The position numbers and the translations under genes are program-made. The notes below the pieces were generated by a model. The model worked only from the letters and a program-made list of their open reading frames with translations, was not told where the DNA came from and made no database searches. A stretch of 64,000 nucleotides of DNA from Channallabes apus (taxonomy: Eukaryota > Chordata > Actinopteri > Siluriformes > Clariidae). The stretch's first letter is position 1. Every line of letters starts with the position of its first letter. This document shows, piece after piece, positions 34,108-45,580 of this stretch. The stretch is from NCBI GenBank assembly GCA_030522415.1, contig CM060115.1:11596491-11660490 (forward strand). The letters are read 5' to 3'.

Positions 34108-35119
34108 CCACTCTGACATTTTGGTGATGCGTACTGTATATCCATGAGAGTTCAGAGTCGACTGAGATAAAATATCCTCTGCCGCAGAAATCACTCAAGA
34201 GTGATGGAGTCTCTGAAACCCAGGTCAAGGCTGAGCCACTTGCTACGCAGCTAAGCAGGTCTTGGACACTGACACATAGGCGGGTCACTGGTTGTGCATC
34301 AGACCTAAAGCAGAAGCTGTATGGAAAGTATATAAAAATCGATTACACTATTTGTGACTTCTTGATATGTTCTAGGGAGCAACAAAGTAATTTCCAATGA
34401 ACATACAGATTTGTCACTGATGTATTTAGATACAATGTTATGAAGTTGCAAATCCAGACAAATTCCTCAGACCAATCTTGGGTTTTTTATACAGTTCCAC
34501 GCTCACAGCAGGAGTTCCTACGTTAAGTTCCCAAGTACTGTCTGATGTGCAGGCATGGAAGAAAAACTAACAACTGTGGTTTAATCGTGTTGTTTCATGG
34601 TTAACGGTTAGCTACAAAGCTAACTAGCTTCAAACACATGGCTGAATCTCAAATCCCTCTTGATCAAGGGTGCTACTTGGTGTGTGGACCATGAGAATTG
34701 TTCATCCTGCATAGTGCAATAGCCTTCTATTTTGCACTATTTAGGATACTATTGGGATATTAGTCACATGCCTACAAAAATTCTGTAGACACATTAAAAA
34801 AAAAAAGCCTGGAGGGAAGTAAAGTAGGAGCTACTATAGTTGGTTTGCTTTGCTAATCTGACTTGAAGCTAACATCAAGCTGAGGACGTAACATGTAAAT
34901 CAACAACCACTTTGCACACGGATTCGTGCATTGTGTAATTTGTGTTTTAACATCCCGAGACCTGGACTGTAATTTCTCCTCACTTTTGCGGGTTATTAGC
35001 ACTTGGTAACTATAAACTTAATGAATGTCTTGAAAAAGAAGGATGGCAAAAGAATTATACTTGGTAGTCCTCATATGAGGATCGTACAAGTGGAATATAA
35101 CTGGAAGAAAATGGCTTTT
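33736..35119. other. unique sequence with (CT)n, no gene recognised
   Basis: (CT)24 lies at 34058-34105. Four TACTGTA between 33630 and 34140. No exon found. Confidence 0.5.
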
Positions 35120-35535
35120 ATGGCTTATTATCTCAGAATTATGACTTATTATCTCAGAATTATCTTACAATCGCGTAACTCAATTATGATTGTACCTTAT
35201 TTATGACTTTATAACTATCTCATATTTATGACTTCTTAGAGTGACATATCTCATATTTATGATTTACTGTATCTCATACTGACTTATAATAATTCATAAT
35301 TATGACCAACTGACATACAGTAAATATGACTTACATATGGCTATTTATAGCCACTTATCTCACAATTATGACTTACCAACTTACTAACCGTGACTTCTAA
35401 CTTATACGTATGACTTCTCAAAGCGATAATTATGTATCTCATTCCAAATGTCATCTCAATTCCTTATCTCATAATTACAACTTATGATCTCATAATTGAG
35501 ACTTATCCTCATGAAGCCTTATCTCATAAGTATGA
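35120..35535. repeat. degenerate ~18-bp minisatellite (ATCTCATAATTATGACTT type)
   Basis: The word TTATCTCA-x-AATTATGACTTA is repeated perhaps 15 times with decay. The first two units are nearly identical (TATTATCTCAGAATTATGAC then TATTATCTCAGAATTATC). Such arrays are known inside fish DNA elements; no ends are visible here. Confidence 0.7.
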
Positions 35536-35665
35536 CTTGCTGCATAATTCCATTCATCCATCTTCTTTTAATTTTGTGAAGCTGCTTTGAGACAATGACC
35601 ATTGTTAAAAGCACTATATAAATAAAATTGAATTGAAAAATCTAATTTAATCTACTGTAGGAACC

Positions 35666-35930
35666 TCTGTAGTCCAGCTAGAGACCATTGAGGCCAATGG
35701 TGATTACCATTGTATTCATTCCCATTTTACGACAGGGGTAGGACCTCTGGTCAACATTCACACACGGGCAATTTGAGAACACCAACTAGCTGAATCTACA
35801 TGTCTTTGGACTGTTGGAGGAAACCAGAGAACCTGGAGGAAACCCACCAAGCTTGGGGAAAACATGAAAATGCTACCAAACCCTAGAGGTGAAAAGCAAC
35901 AGTGCTAACCACAAAATCACTGTGCCACCT
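35666..35930 (-). repeat. SINE, GGTAGGACCTCTGG subfamily
   Basis: Shares its distal block with 2206-2460, and in opposite orientation with 48095-48380 and 55794-56060. It keeps plain TA at 35728-35729 where the copy at 2206 has TACTGTA. Confidence 0.8.
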
Positions 35931-36962
35931 AACTCATGATTATTATTTACTAACTCATGATCAATAACATTCAGTATGTCATACTGTATTTAGTTAGTAT
36001 GTCATAAGTATACTGTAAGTTCAGTTTTTTCTGTGCTTTTTTGTACGTTTCCCCCTACTTCCACACTATATAAAAGCATTACTACATAATAAATACTGCA
36101 AAGGTCATGCCCTCAAAGAACAAGTGCAAAAAATCATCTGGACTGTTTGGCAGGAAATCATTGGTTTATTAGTTTTTAACATTCCACATACACATCGCAT
36201 TAACTGTAACCACAAATGAACTGAACACAAGTGTGGCTGAACATCATTGCAAAAAATAAATTAATTAATCAAACCATTTCAAAAGAAAAAAAGGAATTCG
36301 AGAGATCATTCGAATTTTAACTACACTTACAGTAAAAGTTCAGATGTATCTGTTTCATTTGAGGTATGAGTGTGTGCTTGTGTCTTCCTCCTCTCTGCGC
36401 TCCCTCGCTCTATTAAAACAGCCATGTGTTACATGCACATGCTCAAACAGGCAGATGTCTGTCGGTAATGCCACATTGATCTTCCCAATCCACTCAACCA
36501 AAGCAGATCTAAAAAAAAATTCTGTTGTGCCTCCAGATTTTCTCGGTATATAAATCTACATCCCAGCAGTAGGTGCAATCTGTACTTGAGAGGTCTAGAA
36601 TTTTAGTGCGAAACTCAAACTTTTCTACCAGTCTGCACAGAAGACAAAGGAAGAGCATTATTCTGCATACAGGGTCGCATGAGAACAGGAGCCTATCACA
36701 ACCTCTACAAGTATCACTTAATGCTGTTATTTATTTATTCATTTTATTATTTAGCTCTCTGTGCACATATTTATGAAAGGTGTGCTAACTATTGCACAAA
36801 ATGTCATTTACAGCATGGAAACCCTAAGACAACCATGACTAACTATAAATGAATAATAATAATAATAATACATACATGTACTGTACATACTAGTGATTTG
36901 TATAAGTATTCATCTTACGTAATTACACTGTGTGCCATCAATTTAAACAAAATAGCTCATAT
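35931..36962. other. unique sequence, no gene recognised
   Basis: (ATA)n at about 36847-36870. Only short frames. No promoter or exon is evident. Confidence 0.5.
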
Positions 36963-36974
36963 ATTTAATAAGGT

Positions 36975-39057
36975 CTCCTCCTTGAACCATCACCTTATCG
37001 TGGTGGAGGGGTTTGCGTGTCCCAGTGATCCTGGGAGCTATGTTGTTGGGGGCTTCATGCCTCTGGTAGGGTCACCCATGGCAATCTGGTCCTAGGTGAG
37101 GGAATAGACAAAGAGTGGTTCAGAAGACCTCTTATGACGAGCAAAATCTTTGGAAAATGTTTTCCCTCGTCCGGACGTGGGTCACCGGGGTCTCCCTCTG
37201 GAGCCAGGAGAGGAAGTGGGGCCCATTGGCAAGCGCCTGGTGGTCGGGCCTGCACCCATGGGGCCCGGCCGGGCACAGCCCGAAGAGGCAACGTGGGTCC
37301 CCCTTCCCATGGGCTCACCACCTGTAGGAAGGGCCAAAGAGGTGCAGTGTGAGCTGGGTGGTGGCCGAAGACAGGGGCCTTGGCGGTCTGACCCTCGGCT
37401 GCAGAAGCTGGCTCTAGGGACGTGGAATGTCGCCTCTCTGTTAGGGAAGGAGCCTGAGCTAGTGCATGCTCACGTGGGCAATGACAGTGAGACCTGGAAG
37501 GGCATGATTGGAATGAACGGCCCCCTCGATCTGAACCAGAGTGGTGTTTTGTTATTGGACTTCTGTGCTCATCACGGATTGTCCATAACGAACACCATGT
37601 TCAGGCATAAGGGTGTCCATATGTGCACCTGGCACCAGGACACCCTAGGCCGCAATTCGATGATTGACTTTGTGGTCATGTCGTCGGACTTGCGGGCCAC
37701 ATGTCTTGGACACTCGGGTGAAGAGAGGGGCGGAGCTGTCAACTGATCACCACCTGGTGGTGAGTTGGCTTCGTTGGTGGGGTAGGATGCCGGTCTGGGC
37801 TGGTAGACACAAACGTATTGTGAGGGTCTGCTGGGAACGTTTGGCAGAGTCCCCTGTCAGGACGAGCTTCAACTCCCACCTCCGGCAAAGCTTCAACCAC
37901 GTCTTGGGGAAGGTGGGGGACATTGAGTCCGAATGGACTATTGTTGAGGCGGCCGAACGGAGCTGTGGCCGTAAGGTGGTCGGTGCCTGTCGCAGTGGCA
38001 ACCCAAGAACCTGTTGGTGGACACCGGCGATGAGGGAAGCCATCAAGCTGAAGAAGGAGACTTACCGGGCCTTCTTGGCTGGTGGCACTCCGGAGGCAGC
38101 TGATAGGTACCGGCAGGCCAAGCGGAATGCAGCTTCGGTGGTTACTGAGGCAAAAACCCGGGCGTGGGAGGAGTTCGGGGAGGCAATGGAGAACGACTTC
38201 CAGACGGTTTCAAAGAGATTCTGGTCCACCATCCGGCGTCTCAGGAGGGGAAAGCAGTCCACGGGTCAACACAGTGTATAGTGGGGATGGTGCGCTGCTG
38301 ACCTCGACTGTGTTCCAATTACAGAGGATTCACACTCCTCAGCCTCCCCGGGAAAGTCTATTCAGGGGTCCTGGATAGGAGGGTCCATCGGATAGTCGAA
38401 CCTCGGATTCAGGAGGAGCAGTGTGGTTTTCGTCCGGGTCGCGGAACAGTGGACCAGCTCTACACCCTTAGCAGGGTCCTGGAGGGGGCATGGGAGTTTG
38501 TCCAACCAGTCTACATGTGCTTTGTGGACTTGGAGAAGGCATTCGACTGTGTCCCTCAGGGAGTCCTGTGGGGGATACTCCGGGAGTATGGGATATTGGA
38601 TTCCCTGTTAAGGGCTGTCCAGTCCCTGTACAACCGGTGTCGCAGCTTGGTCCGCATTGCCGGTAGTAAGTCGGACCTGTTTCCGGTGAGAGTAGGACTC
38701 CAACAGGGCTGCCCTTTGTCACCGATCCTGTTCATTATTTTTATGGACAGGATTTCTAGGCGCAGCCAGGGCGTTGAGGGGGTACAGTTTGGTGGGCTCA
38801 GGATTGGGTCACTGCTTTTTACAGATGACGTTGTTCTGTTGGCCTCATCACCCTGTGACCTACAGCTCTCACTGGATCGGTTCATTACACGCTGGAAGGA
38901 CTATGTCTCTCGGCTGGCCTGGGAACGCCTTGAGATCCCCCCGGACGAGCTGGAAGAAGTGGCCAGGGAGAGGGAAGTCTGGGTATCCCTGCTGAAGCTG
39001 CTGCCCCCACGACCCGACTTCGGATAAGCGGAAGAAAATGGATGGATGGATGGATGG
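36975..39057 (+). mobile_element. LINE with both ends, 12-bp duplication and internal deletions
   Basis: ATTTAATAAGGT at 36963-36974 recurs at 39058-39069. The 5' end has the CTTATCGTGGTGGAGGGGTT leader typical of this abundant fish family and the 3' end is GGATAAGCGGAAGAAAATGG followed by (GGAT)n, so the copy reaches from 5' UTR to tail. It is only 2.1 kb long, because three coding blocks are missing. The clade is not certain (CR1/L2/Rex1-like tail). GC content is far above the flanks. Confidence 0.93.
37150..39027 (+). pseudogene. LINE endonuclease-reverse transcriptase with three internal deletions
   Basis: The endonuclease start ([19 protein letters not shown], near 37408) jumps to a later part of the domain ([15 protein letters not shown] near 37480, then [12 protein letters not shown] near 37657), so more than 100 residues are gone near 37465. 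A linker with a WWTPAMREAIKLKKETYRAF block (near 38017) follows in another frame. A second gap near 38300-38340 removes the first reverse transcriptase motif region. Palm motifs follow: MCFVDLEKAFDCV (near 38515), GLQQGCPLSPILF (near 38696) and FTDDVVLL (near 38818), where FADD is normal, so the active-site Ala is Thr. A third gap at about 38885 joins SLDRF directly to the last 47 residues (WKDYVSRLAWERLE ... PPRPDFG). Inactive. Confidence 0.9.
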
Positions 39058-39119
39058 ATTTAATAAGGTGTGTGGTGATGATTAAATAATAATAATAATA
39101 ATAATATAAAGTTGTGCTT

Positions 39120-39400
39120 ACATCTGTACTGTACTTACGTACATATTTCATGTATCTGTACTTGACTTAAGTACAGTAGTTTAGTTTTATTAGATGATGC
39201 TTTTTACTTTTACTCCACTCAAAACTACAGCAAATATCTGTACTTGTACTTACTGTAACTACTTCGTTTCTGCATGCCGTTGCATTACAACAGTACATAA
39301 CCACAGTGATGTGTCGCTTTTGAAGTGGGAAACTGCTGACTGTTGACTATTATGCATACTGTAATTGCATGACTTTCCTTTCCTTTGAGACGCACGTAAT
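39120..39400. mobile_element. hAT-like non-autonomous remnant, second copy
   Basis: Aligns with 32440-32600 (ACTCCACT, AAATATCTGTACTT, ACATAACCA, GACTATTATGCATA, ATTGCATGA). Carries TACTGTA at 39357 where the other copy has TA. Confidence 0.6.
39357..39363. other. putative excision scar TACTGTA between element copies
   Basis: GACTATTATGCATA-ATTGCATGA at 32557-32578 versus GACTATTATGCATA-CTGTA-ATTGCATGA here. Both flanks are identical over 9-14 bases. Confidence 0.8.
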
Positions 39401-39434
39401 AACTTAACAGGCCTTGAACAGGTTTGTAAGTTTC

Positions 39435-39552
39435 CCTCCCAATGCCCAAACCCCAGCCACTGGATGCAGTGCCAATCCAATACCGGATAAATCGAGAAGG
39501 TTGCATCAGGAAGACAATCCTCGACGGAAGCAGCCGGAAGTCCAACAACAAC
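39435..39552 (+). repeat. third SINE family, degenerate copy
   Basis: ATGCCCAAACCCCAGCCACT, GGATGCAGTGCCAATCC, GCATCAGGAAG and AGCAGCCGGAAGTCCAAC follow the order of the intact copy at 41792-42024. The head is lost. Confidence 0.65.
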
Positions 39553-40441
39553 TGATATTTGTTGGAAACCCAAGGGGGTGAATAGTTATACAAGCCACTA
39601 CTGTATATAATAATAATATAATTATATGCAAATAGTTAAAATATTTAGGGTTACAACCTAGATTTCACCAATGTGAAGCATAGTGGTGGGAGGATCATGT
39701 TCGGATTTAAACTTATACTGGTACTGCAATATATTTAAACTAATACTACATGGAGTCATGTTGTTACAGTATGACATTTTTTTTAAAAGGTACTCAACTG
39801 AAATGATGGACTTTCTGTAATAAGGCATTTCAGTATTTGAGCTTGTAACCCTCAAAGGCAATGACACACCAAGAATAAGCTCCATCTCGGTATTCCCTAT
39901 ATTCCACTGCAGTGAGATGGAGAAAGCTCTTTAGATGCTTCATGCTACTTTTGTAACACGCCATGGTGATCTCTCGCATATCTGACAGGAATAAGAGACA
40001 GTCATTTCCACCTGGAGTCTGAGAGAACTGAGGGACACGTGCTCCATCGCAGTGCTATGATTAGTGTTACTGCACGGATCCAGGATGGATGATGAATGAT
40101 AGCAAGGATTTTGTACGGATTTTTTTTTTATATATATAGACAAAAGCCCATTCAATTCTCTTTCGAGTGATGGAATTTACTCTGAAGGAAAAAAGAAAAA
40201 TTGCTTTCGAAGAGTCGCCATGGTGAGCCTGCTTCATTGATGGACACAGAGGACCTTCTTAACACAGAACCTGAGAATATATTGCGAAAAAAAAAAATGA
40301 GACACTATTTGTAATAGGTATATCATTACAAATATATAAAGAAGTGAGCTTAAATGATTGATTGGGATAGAAAATTTCATGTCTCAAATAATTTTTTTTC
40401 CATTTTATCTTAATTTTCAAGGGTAATTTTAGCACACTGGC
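39553..40441. other. unique sequence, no gene recognised
   Basis: AT-rich, with a few A-runs. No coding signal. Confidence 0.5.
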
Positions 40442-40451
40442 TATATATATA

Positions 40452-40517
<66 letters not shown>

Positions 40518-40534
40518 TATATATATATATATAT
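40442..40534. repeat. long (TA)n array with CAG/CTG interruptions
   Basis: TA units broken by TACTGTG near 40449 and TACAGTA near 40514, the footprint words. Confidence 0.9.
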
Positions 40535-41499
40535 CCTTTCCACATCCTTGTCTCATATAATGAGAACTCATTGAGCTATTTCCTCCCATTAGAAGGAACA
40601 AGCCGAACAGTGAGGTATGTTTTACCGCCTGACATTTGTACGCATTTGAATGATTCATTATTATTATTTTTTAAAATAATAAGGCAGGAAAGGAGCATCT
40701 CCTCAGCAGCGCACAGCCGGAGCAGGAGGAAGATGCTCTAGTATATCTATGATTATTTAATGACCCGCACACATTACAGTGACTTTGTTAATATTAATGC
40801 CTATAGGGCTGAACGTCTCTTGAGGACTACGAGCGTCTTCACAGCTGCACAGGTCTCTGTGTAGCGGCACTACAGGCAGTTCTGGGATTAACATTTCAGG
40901 CAGTGGGATGAGGCGTAGTGTTCATATGGCTTCATAAATAATGCCTTGCTTACATGAACATTTATAATGCCCTATTACAACAGATTCTGGGGTATATTCT
41001 GGTGTTATGTCACTAAAGAGAGTCAGATCCAACATGATATACTGTAGAGTGTAATATCTTTACTTTAAAGCACATTGTCAAATAGTTGCCTTGCAATACT
41101 AGACCCATCTGATATAAAGTTTTGAGTTGGTTTGCAACATTAATTTAGAGTCCATGCTAAACTGATGGTGAACCATTAATGAATATACCATTTGGTATCC
41201 GAATAGCTTAACCTGATAAATCAAACTGTTATTAGCTAAAACCTATTGTAAAATCCAGTTTTAATTGGGAATTAGCACTAACAGAACAGTACGTGAGTGC
41301 TATTTGGCTAAACAAACACTTCCAGAACATAAAACTTTAGCAGATCCGTATAGCTTGGCATTTTGTCAGTAGTTAAATGATCTATGGGCCATCAAGCACA
41401 CTGGCGATGAATACACCCTATCGTGGAGATATTTCCATGGTTTCTGTAGCAGTTACTAACTGTGTCGCAAAAATGAGGCTGGTCTTGGGTTGCCAGTTG
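40535..41499. other. unique sequence, no gene recognised
   Basis: No gene, array or element boundary found. Confidence 0.5.
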
Positions 41500-41735
41500 G
41501 ATGCCCAGTTGGATCTGAGCACTTGGAGGAGAAGGAACTTGCTCAGAGGTCCAACAGTGGTAGCCTAGCAACCTCAGGGCTTGAACTGGTTGTATCTGAC
41601 TACTTCGAGGTGAAGTACTTTGCTCAAGGGTCCAACAGTGGCAGCCAGGGAGTATCAGAGCTTGAATCAGGGATCTCCTGGTCAGCAGTCCAACACCTTA
41701 AACCCCAAGCCACCCCTGCCCCCAATGATGCTAGG
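41500..41735 (-). repeat. fourth SINE family, two partial copies
   Basis: CTTTGCTCAAGGGTCCAACAG to AAGCCACCCCTGCCC (41603-41723) is the reverse complement of the head and middle of the SINE at 42598. A second partial copy, CTTGCTCAGAGGTCCAACAG, precedes it at about 41530. Confidence 0.65.
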
Positions 41736-41791
41736 CAGCCACCTAGCCTGCAACATATCAGATATACATAAAGTACATACAGTACCTGAAT

Positions 41792-42024
41792 CGGGGCACA
41801 GTGGCTCAGTGGTTGGTGTTTCGCCTGCCATGCAGAAGGCCCGGGTTTGATTACCAGCCTATGCCCAAACCCCCCAGCCACTGGATGCAGTGCCAGTCCC
41901 AACCCCAGATAAAATGTGAGAGTTGCGTCAGGAAGGGCATCCGGCGTAAAACCTGTGCCAAATTGTTCTGCGGACTAAAAAATTCCGCTGTAGCGACCCC
42001 TTGCCGGGAGCAACCGAAAGACCA
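41792..42024 (+). repeat. third SINE family, complete, 17-bp duplication
   Basis: ACATACAGTACCTGAAT at 41775-41791 recurs exactly at 42025-42041. tRNA-like head GGCACAGTGGCTCAGTGG with box B-like CGGGTTTGATTACC, body with GCCACTGGATGCAGTGCC, tail CGCTGTAGCGACCCC and CAACCGAAAGAC. The tail matches the 3' end of the LINE at 44261, its probable mobilising partner. Confidence 0.93.
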
Positions 42025-42041
42025 ACATACAGTACCTGAAT

Positions 42042-42560
42042 ATTTATACTATTAAGAAATTAAATACATTAAACAAGCCTCTTGATACGTTTCATGTCAC
42101 ACATAGACTTAATCTTTTTGATCACAACAGTGTGGCAACAAACTAGATTACATAAACTCATTAATAAAATGAACAAAGCTAGCTAGCTAAACAGACAACT
42201 TGATCTTGCTGTTTAGCATTAGCAAGCTAGTTTTTTTGGCTCGATTTTACACAAGCTATGTAGGATTGTTAATTAAATATACAAATTATGGATGTTAGCT
42301 AACTAATAAGCTAAGCCTGTTATAATTTTAGTAAGGTTACTAAAGGAAAACACTTTGTCCCGGTTTGTCTTCTTATCATTGTGTTTGTATGGTACAAGTC
42401 AAACTGGGAATAATAAACAGTATTTATATACAATTACAGAGCTCGACTTTCTTGCATTTTGAATATAATCTTGAGGAATGTTATGGTTGGAACAAATGAG
42501 AGGGGAAATCGGGTTGCTGCTGAGGTTGTTACATAAACAACCAATTTTTACATTTTTAAG
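42042..42560. other. unique sequence, no gene recognised
   Basis: AT-rich, no coding signal. GTACAAGTCAAACTGGGA near 42391 resembles a mariner end. Confidence 0.5.
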
Positions 42561-42597
42561 CAATACACTCTAAAGGCTGGTGTTGGGTTGGTAGTTT

Positions 42598-42838
42598 GGG
42601 CAGTGGTGGCTCAGAGGGCTAAGGCACTGGGTTACCGACCGGAAGATCGGCGGTTCAATCCCCAACTCCATCAGGTGGTCACTGTTGGGCCCTTGAGCAA
42701 GGCCCTTAACCCTAGCTACTCCAGGGGCGCTGTATCATGGCTGACCCTGCACTCTGACCCCAGTTACGCTGGGATATGCAAAGAAGGAATTTCATTGTGC
42801 TGTAATGTATATGTGACAAATAAAGGCTTAACTTAACT
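42598..42838 (+). repeat. fourth SINE family, near-complete copy
   Basis: GGGCAGTGGTGGCTCAGAGG (box A region), CGGCGGTTCAATCCCC (box B), GGGCCCTTGAGCAAGGCCC, CTGACCCTGCACTCTGACCCC, GGGATATGC and TGTGACAAATAAAGGCTTAA. Inserted into the left inverted end of the element at 42562. Confidence 0.85.
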
Positions 42839-43466
42839 TAAAAAATGCTGAGATGTTTCTGTAAACACATTGTTGGGTTGTTTATTCTGTGTCAAAATTC
42901 TGGGTTTTTTCGAGTACTTTAAACACATTGTTGGGTTGTTCTACAGTATATTGTGGCAAATGAGATGTCGTGGGTCATCTACAAATGAAGACCTGGTTGG
43001 GTTATTTTGACCCAACAACTGGTTTATTCTTTATTCTCTGGCTTCTCCAAAATATTACTGTTATTGTGTCACAAAGTGTAGTTTTAAGAGTTGTTTAAGC
43101 GAGTGTGTACAGCTCAAAACATCAATCGGTTATTAAAGATAGAGTCTACTTAAAAAATTGCCTCAACAATTTCAGTGATTTGAGCTCCAGGCAGGTAATA
43201 CAGGTGCTCAGCGCTTATGTAGCCACCCAATGCTGCCTCACTTCGGGATTCGGAAAGAACATCTGAAAACTTCTGGCTGTGATGTCTCTACAGTGGTGAA
43301 AACATCGGATTTATTTCACTTTGTGTATTTCTAAAATGCAGTCTTCGGTATAATACGGTCATGGTATACAGTTATATATCATGACTGCGTGATGCATCCT
43401 GTACGCTGTGTTATATATGTGCAATAAAATGGATATCCTCAAACCCTCGAGTGCACATTCAGGTCA

Positions 43467-43501
43467 AGGGTTAGGGTTACAGTACCTAACCCTAACCCTA
43501 A
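43467..43501. repeat. head-to-head telomere-like motif
   Basis: AGGGTTAGGGTTA, a 7-base spacer CAGTACC, then TAACCCTAACCCTAA. The 13-base arms are perfect inverted repeats made of the vertebrate telomere unit, in the orientation of a chromosome-end fusion, but only two units per side. Confidence 0.85.
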
Positions 43502-43514
43502 GACTCGGCATGAC

Positions 43515-44110
43515 AAACATTCTGGATTCTTCATTTCTGAAGCGAGGGTCACGCCACTTAAAGCTGGTAGTATTTTGTGGTAAGTTATAATTAATTTTTA
43601 CCTAAATTTTAAATGTTGTAGTTATGGTAGGAACAAGCTCATTTTCATGTTCATTCACATTTCCACCATTTAATCGCAATTTGATATGGGGGTGTGGGGA
43701 GTTCATGTTTTTATATTCTGTGCCAATAGTCAGCTGTACTGTATTTTATTAGAAAAGTGCGTTTGTAGCACACACAAATAAAAAACTCTAAATTTACTAC
43801 AGTAAATGTAATCTTAAATGTAATTTTAGGGAAGTTACTAGTAATATTCACTAAAGCTGTGTGTGGAAAGTCTGCTGGCATATTTTATCATATTTTAAAG
43901 TTGTCAGAAGAAGCAAGTGGGGTATGTTTAATGACTTAATATGTCTGTTATTTTCACCCAGCATTTGGTTTATTATTGTCGAACTTTCTGGATTCTTTAC
44001 TTCTGACTGGATCATCATACTCAGAGCACTCAGTATTTTATGGTAAGTTAATGTACATTTTAACTTATTTTTTAGTAAGTTATGGTAGGAGCAAGCATAT
44101 TTAATTGTTC
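43515..44110. repeat. imperfect tandem duplication, ~470-bp period
   Basis: TTCTGGATTCTTCATTTCTGA ... TATTTTGTGGTAAGTTA ... TTATGGTAGGAACAAGC (43520-43640) is repeated as TTCTGGATTCTTTACTTCTGA ... TATTTTATGGTAAGTTA ... TTATGGTAGGAGCAAGC (43987-44098). Confidence 0.7.
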
Positions 44111-44260
44111 AAATTTAAACGTATTGATATTGTGGTGTGCAATTTTTTCACCCCACATTTAATTAATAATATGTTTAAAAGTTTTATCGTATTTGTTTTT
44201 AATATCATTTTGAACAAAATGAAAAAGTAAGAGTTAAATAACTAATAGTTAAAATATTAA

Positions 44261-45107
44261 CTTTTGTTTGCTCTGGTGATGGACAGGATGACAGATGAGG
44301 TTAGACAGGAGTCTCCATGGACTATGATGTTTGCAGATGACATTGTGCTTTGTAGCGAGAGCAGGGAACAGGTGGAAGAAAATTTGGAGAGGTGGAGGTA
44401 CGCTCTGGAAAGCAGAGGAATGAAGGTTAGCCGCAGCAAGACAGAATTCATGGGTGTGAATGAGAAGCCAAGAGGAACGGTGAGAATACAGGGAGCAAAG
44501 GTAAAGAAGGTGCAGTACTTTAAGTACTTAGGGTCAACGGTCCAGAGCAACGGAGAGTGTGGAAAGGAGGTGAAGAGGCGGGTACAGGCAGGTTGGAATG
44601 GGTGGAGAAAAGTTTCAGGTGTGTTGTGCGATAAAAGAGTATCAGAATGAAAGGAAAGGTGTACAGCACAGTGGTGAGACCAGCGATGCTCTACGGCTTA
44701 GAGACAGTGGCACTGAAGAAAAGACAAGAGGCAGAGTTGGAGGAGGCAGAGCTGAAGATGTTGAGGTTCTCCTTGGGAGTGACAAGGATGGATAGGATCA
44801 AGAATGAGTTCATCAGAGGGACAACTCATGTGAGATGTTTTGGAGATAAAGTCAGAGAGGCCAGATTGAGGTGGTTTGGACATGTTCAGAGGAGAGATGG
44901 TGAATATATCGGTAGAAGGATGCTGAGGTTGGAACTGCCAGGCAGGAGGTCTAGAGGAAGACCAAAGAGGAGATTTATGGATGCAGTGAGAGAGGACATG
45001 AAGTTAGTTGGTGTGAGAGAAGAGGATGCAGAAGATAGGGTTAGATGGAGGCAGATGATTCGCTGTGGCGACCCCTGAAAGGGAACAGCCGAAAGACAAA
45101 GTAGAAA
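44261..45107 (+). mobile_element. 5'-truncated LINE, 12-bp duplication
   Basis: TTAAAATATTAA at 44249-44260 recurs at 45108-45119. Only the last ~850 bp are present, from the middle of the reverse transcriptase to the 3' tail CGCTGTGGCGACCCCTGAAA then ACAGCCGAAAGAC. GC-rich against an AT-rich host. The clade is not certain (RTE-like by general appearance). Confidence 0.92.
44264..45078 (+). pseudogene. LINE reverse transcriptase C-terminal part
   Basis: FADDIVLCSESREQVEENL near 44331 carries the catalytic Asp pair. YFKYLGSTV (near 44517) and RPAMLYGLETVALKKRQ (near 44680) follow, then a basic C-terminus with RRSRGRPKRRFMDAVREDM (near 44946) and MIRCGDP at the stop. One frameshift at about 44646 separates the two frames. 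Upstream palm, endonuclease and 5' UTR are missing, so it is inactive. Confidence 0.92.
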
Positions 45108-45580
45108 TTAAAATATTAAGATGGGAAATGTTTGATGTCATGTGGGCATTATAAGATTTGTATTGGAAATTTTTATATAAAAAAGTGTTAACATTGTATT
45201 AAATGCAAAATAAATGCAATTACAGGGGCCTCTTGTTCTTATTATTTCACAGAGTATGTTACATTTATTTTATATTTAACAAATGGTCAGCTTGGGATTA
45301 TATGGTTTTGTCAAAATTAAGTTATTCATATTTCTTATTCTGTGACAATCTATTTACATTATGTGAAAAAAAAAAATCAAATGGAATGTGTCAACCCAGC
45401 TAGAGTGTCAATTTTACCCACTGGTTGGTTCAGATGAAAAACCCAGAATTCGGTGTTAAATGGTTAAACCCAGCTCTTGGGTCAAAACAACCCGACATAC
45501 TATATGTTCTGTCCAATAGTTACCCAGCGGCTCGGTTATGGTTGGGCTGTTTTTTTAACCCAGTAGTTTTTAGAATGTAA

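Larger units (their letters stand above)
42562..45580. mobile_element. large inverted-end DNA element, host of later insertions
   Basis: The left end ACACTCTAAA with GTTGGGTTG blocks and the right end AACCCAGTAGTTTTTAGAATGT are inverted relatives. Inner tracts repeat GGGTTGTTTTGACCCAA-like words on both sides. No transposase is visible. Nested in it are a SINE (42598), telomere-like motifs (43467), a tandem duplication (43515-44110) and a LINE (44261). Exact ends and duplication (possibly TA) are uncertain. Confidence 0.5.

Noticed and set aside
40259..40741. Frames rich in Ile-Tyr across 40440-40534
   Set aside because: Product of a (TA)n array.
42028..42034. TACAGTA after the SINE at 41792 as a separate event
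   Set aside because: It lies in the 17-bp target duplication, so it is one original site counted twice.
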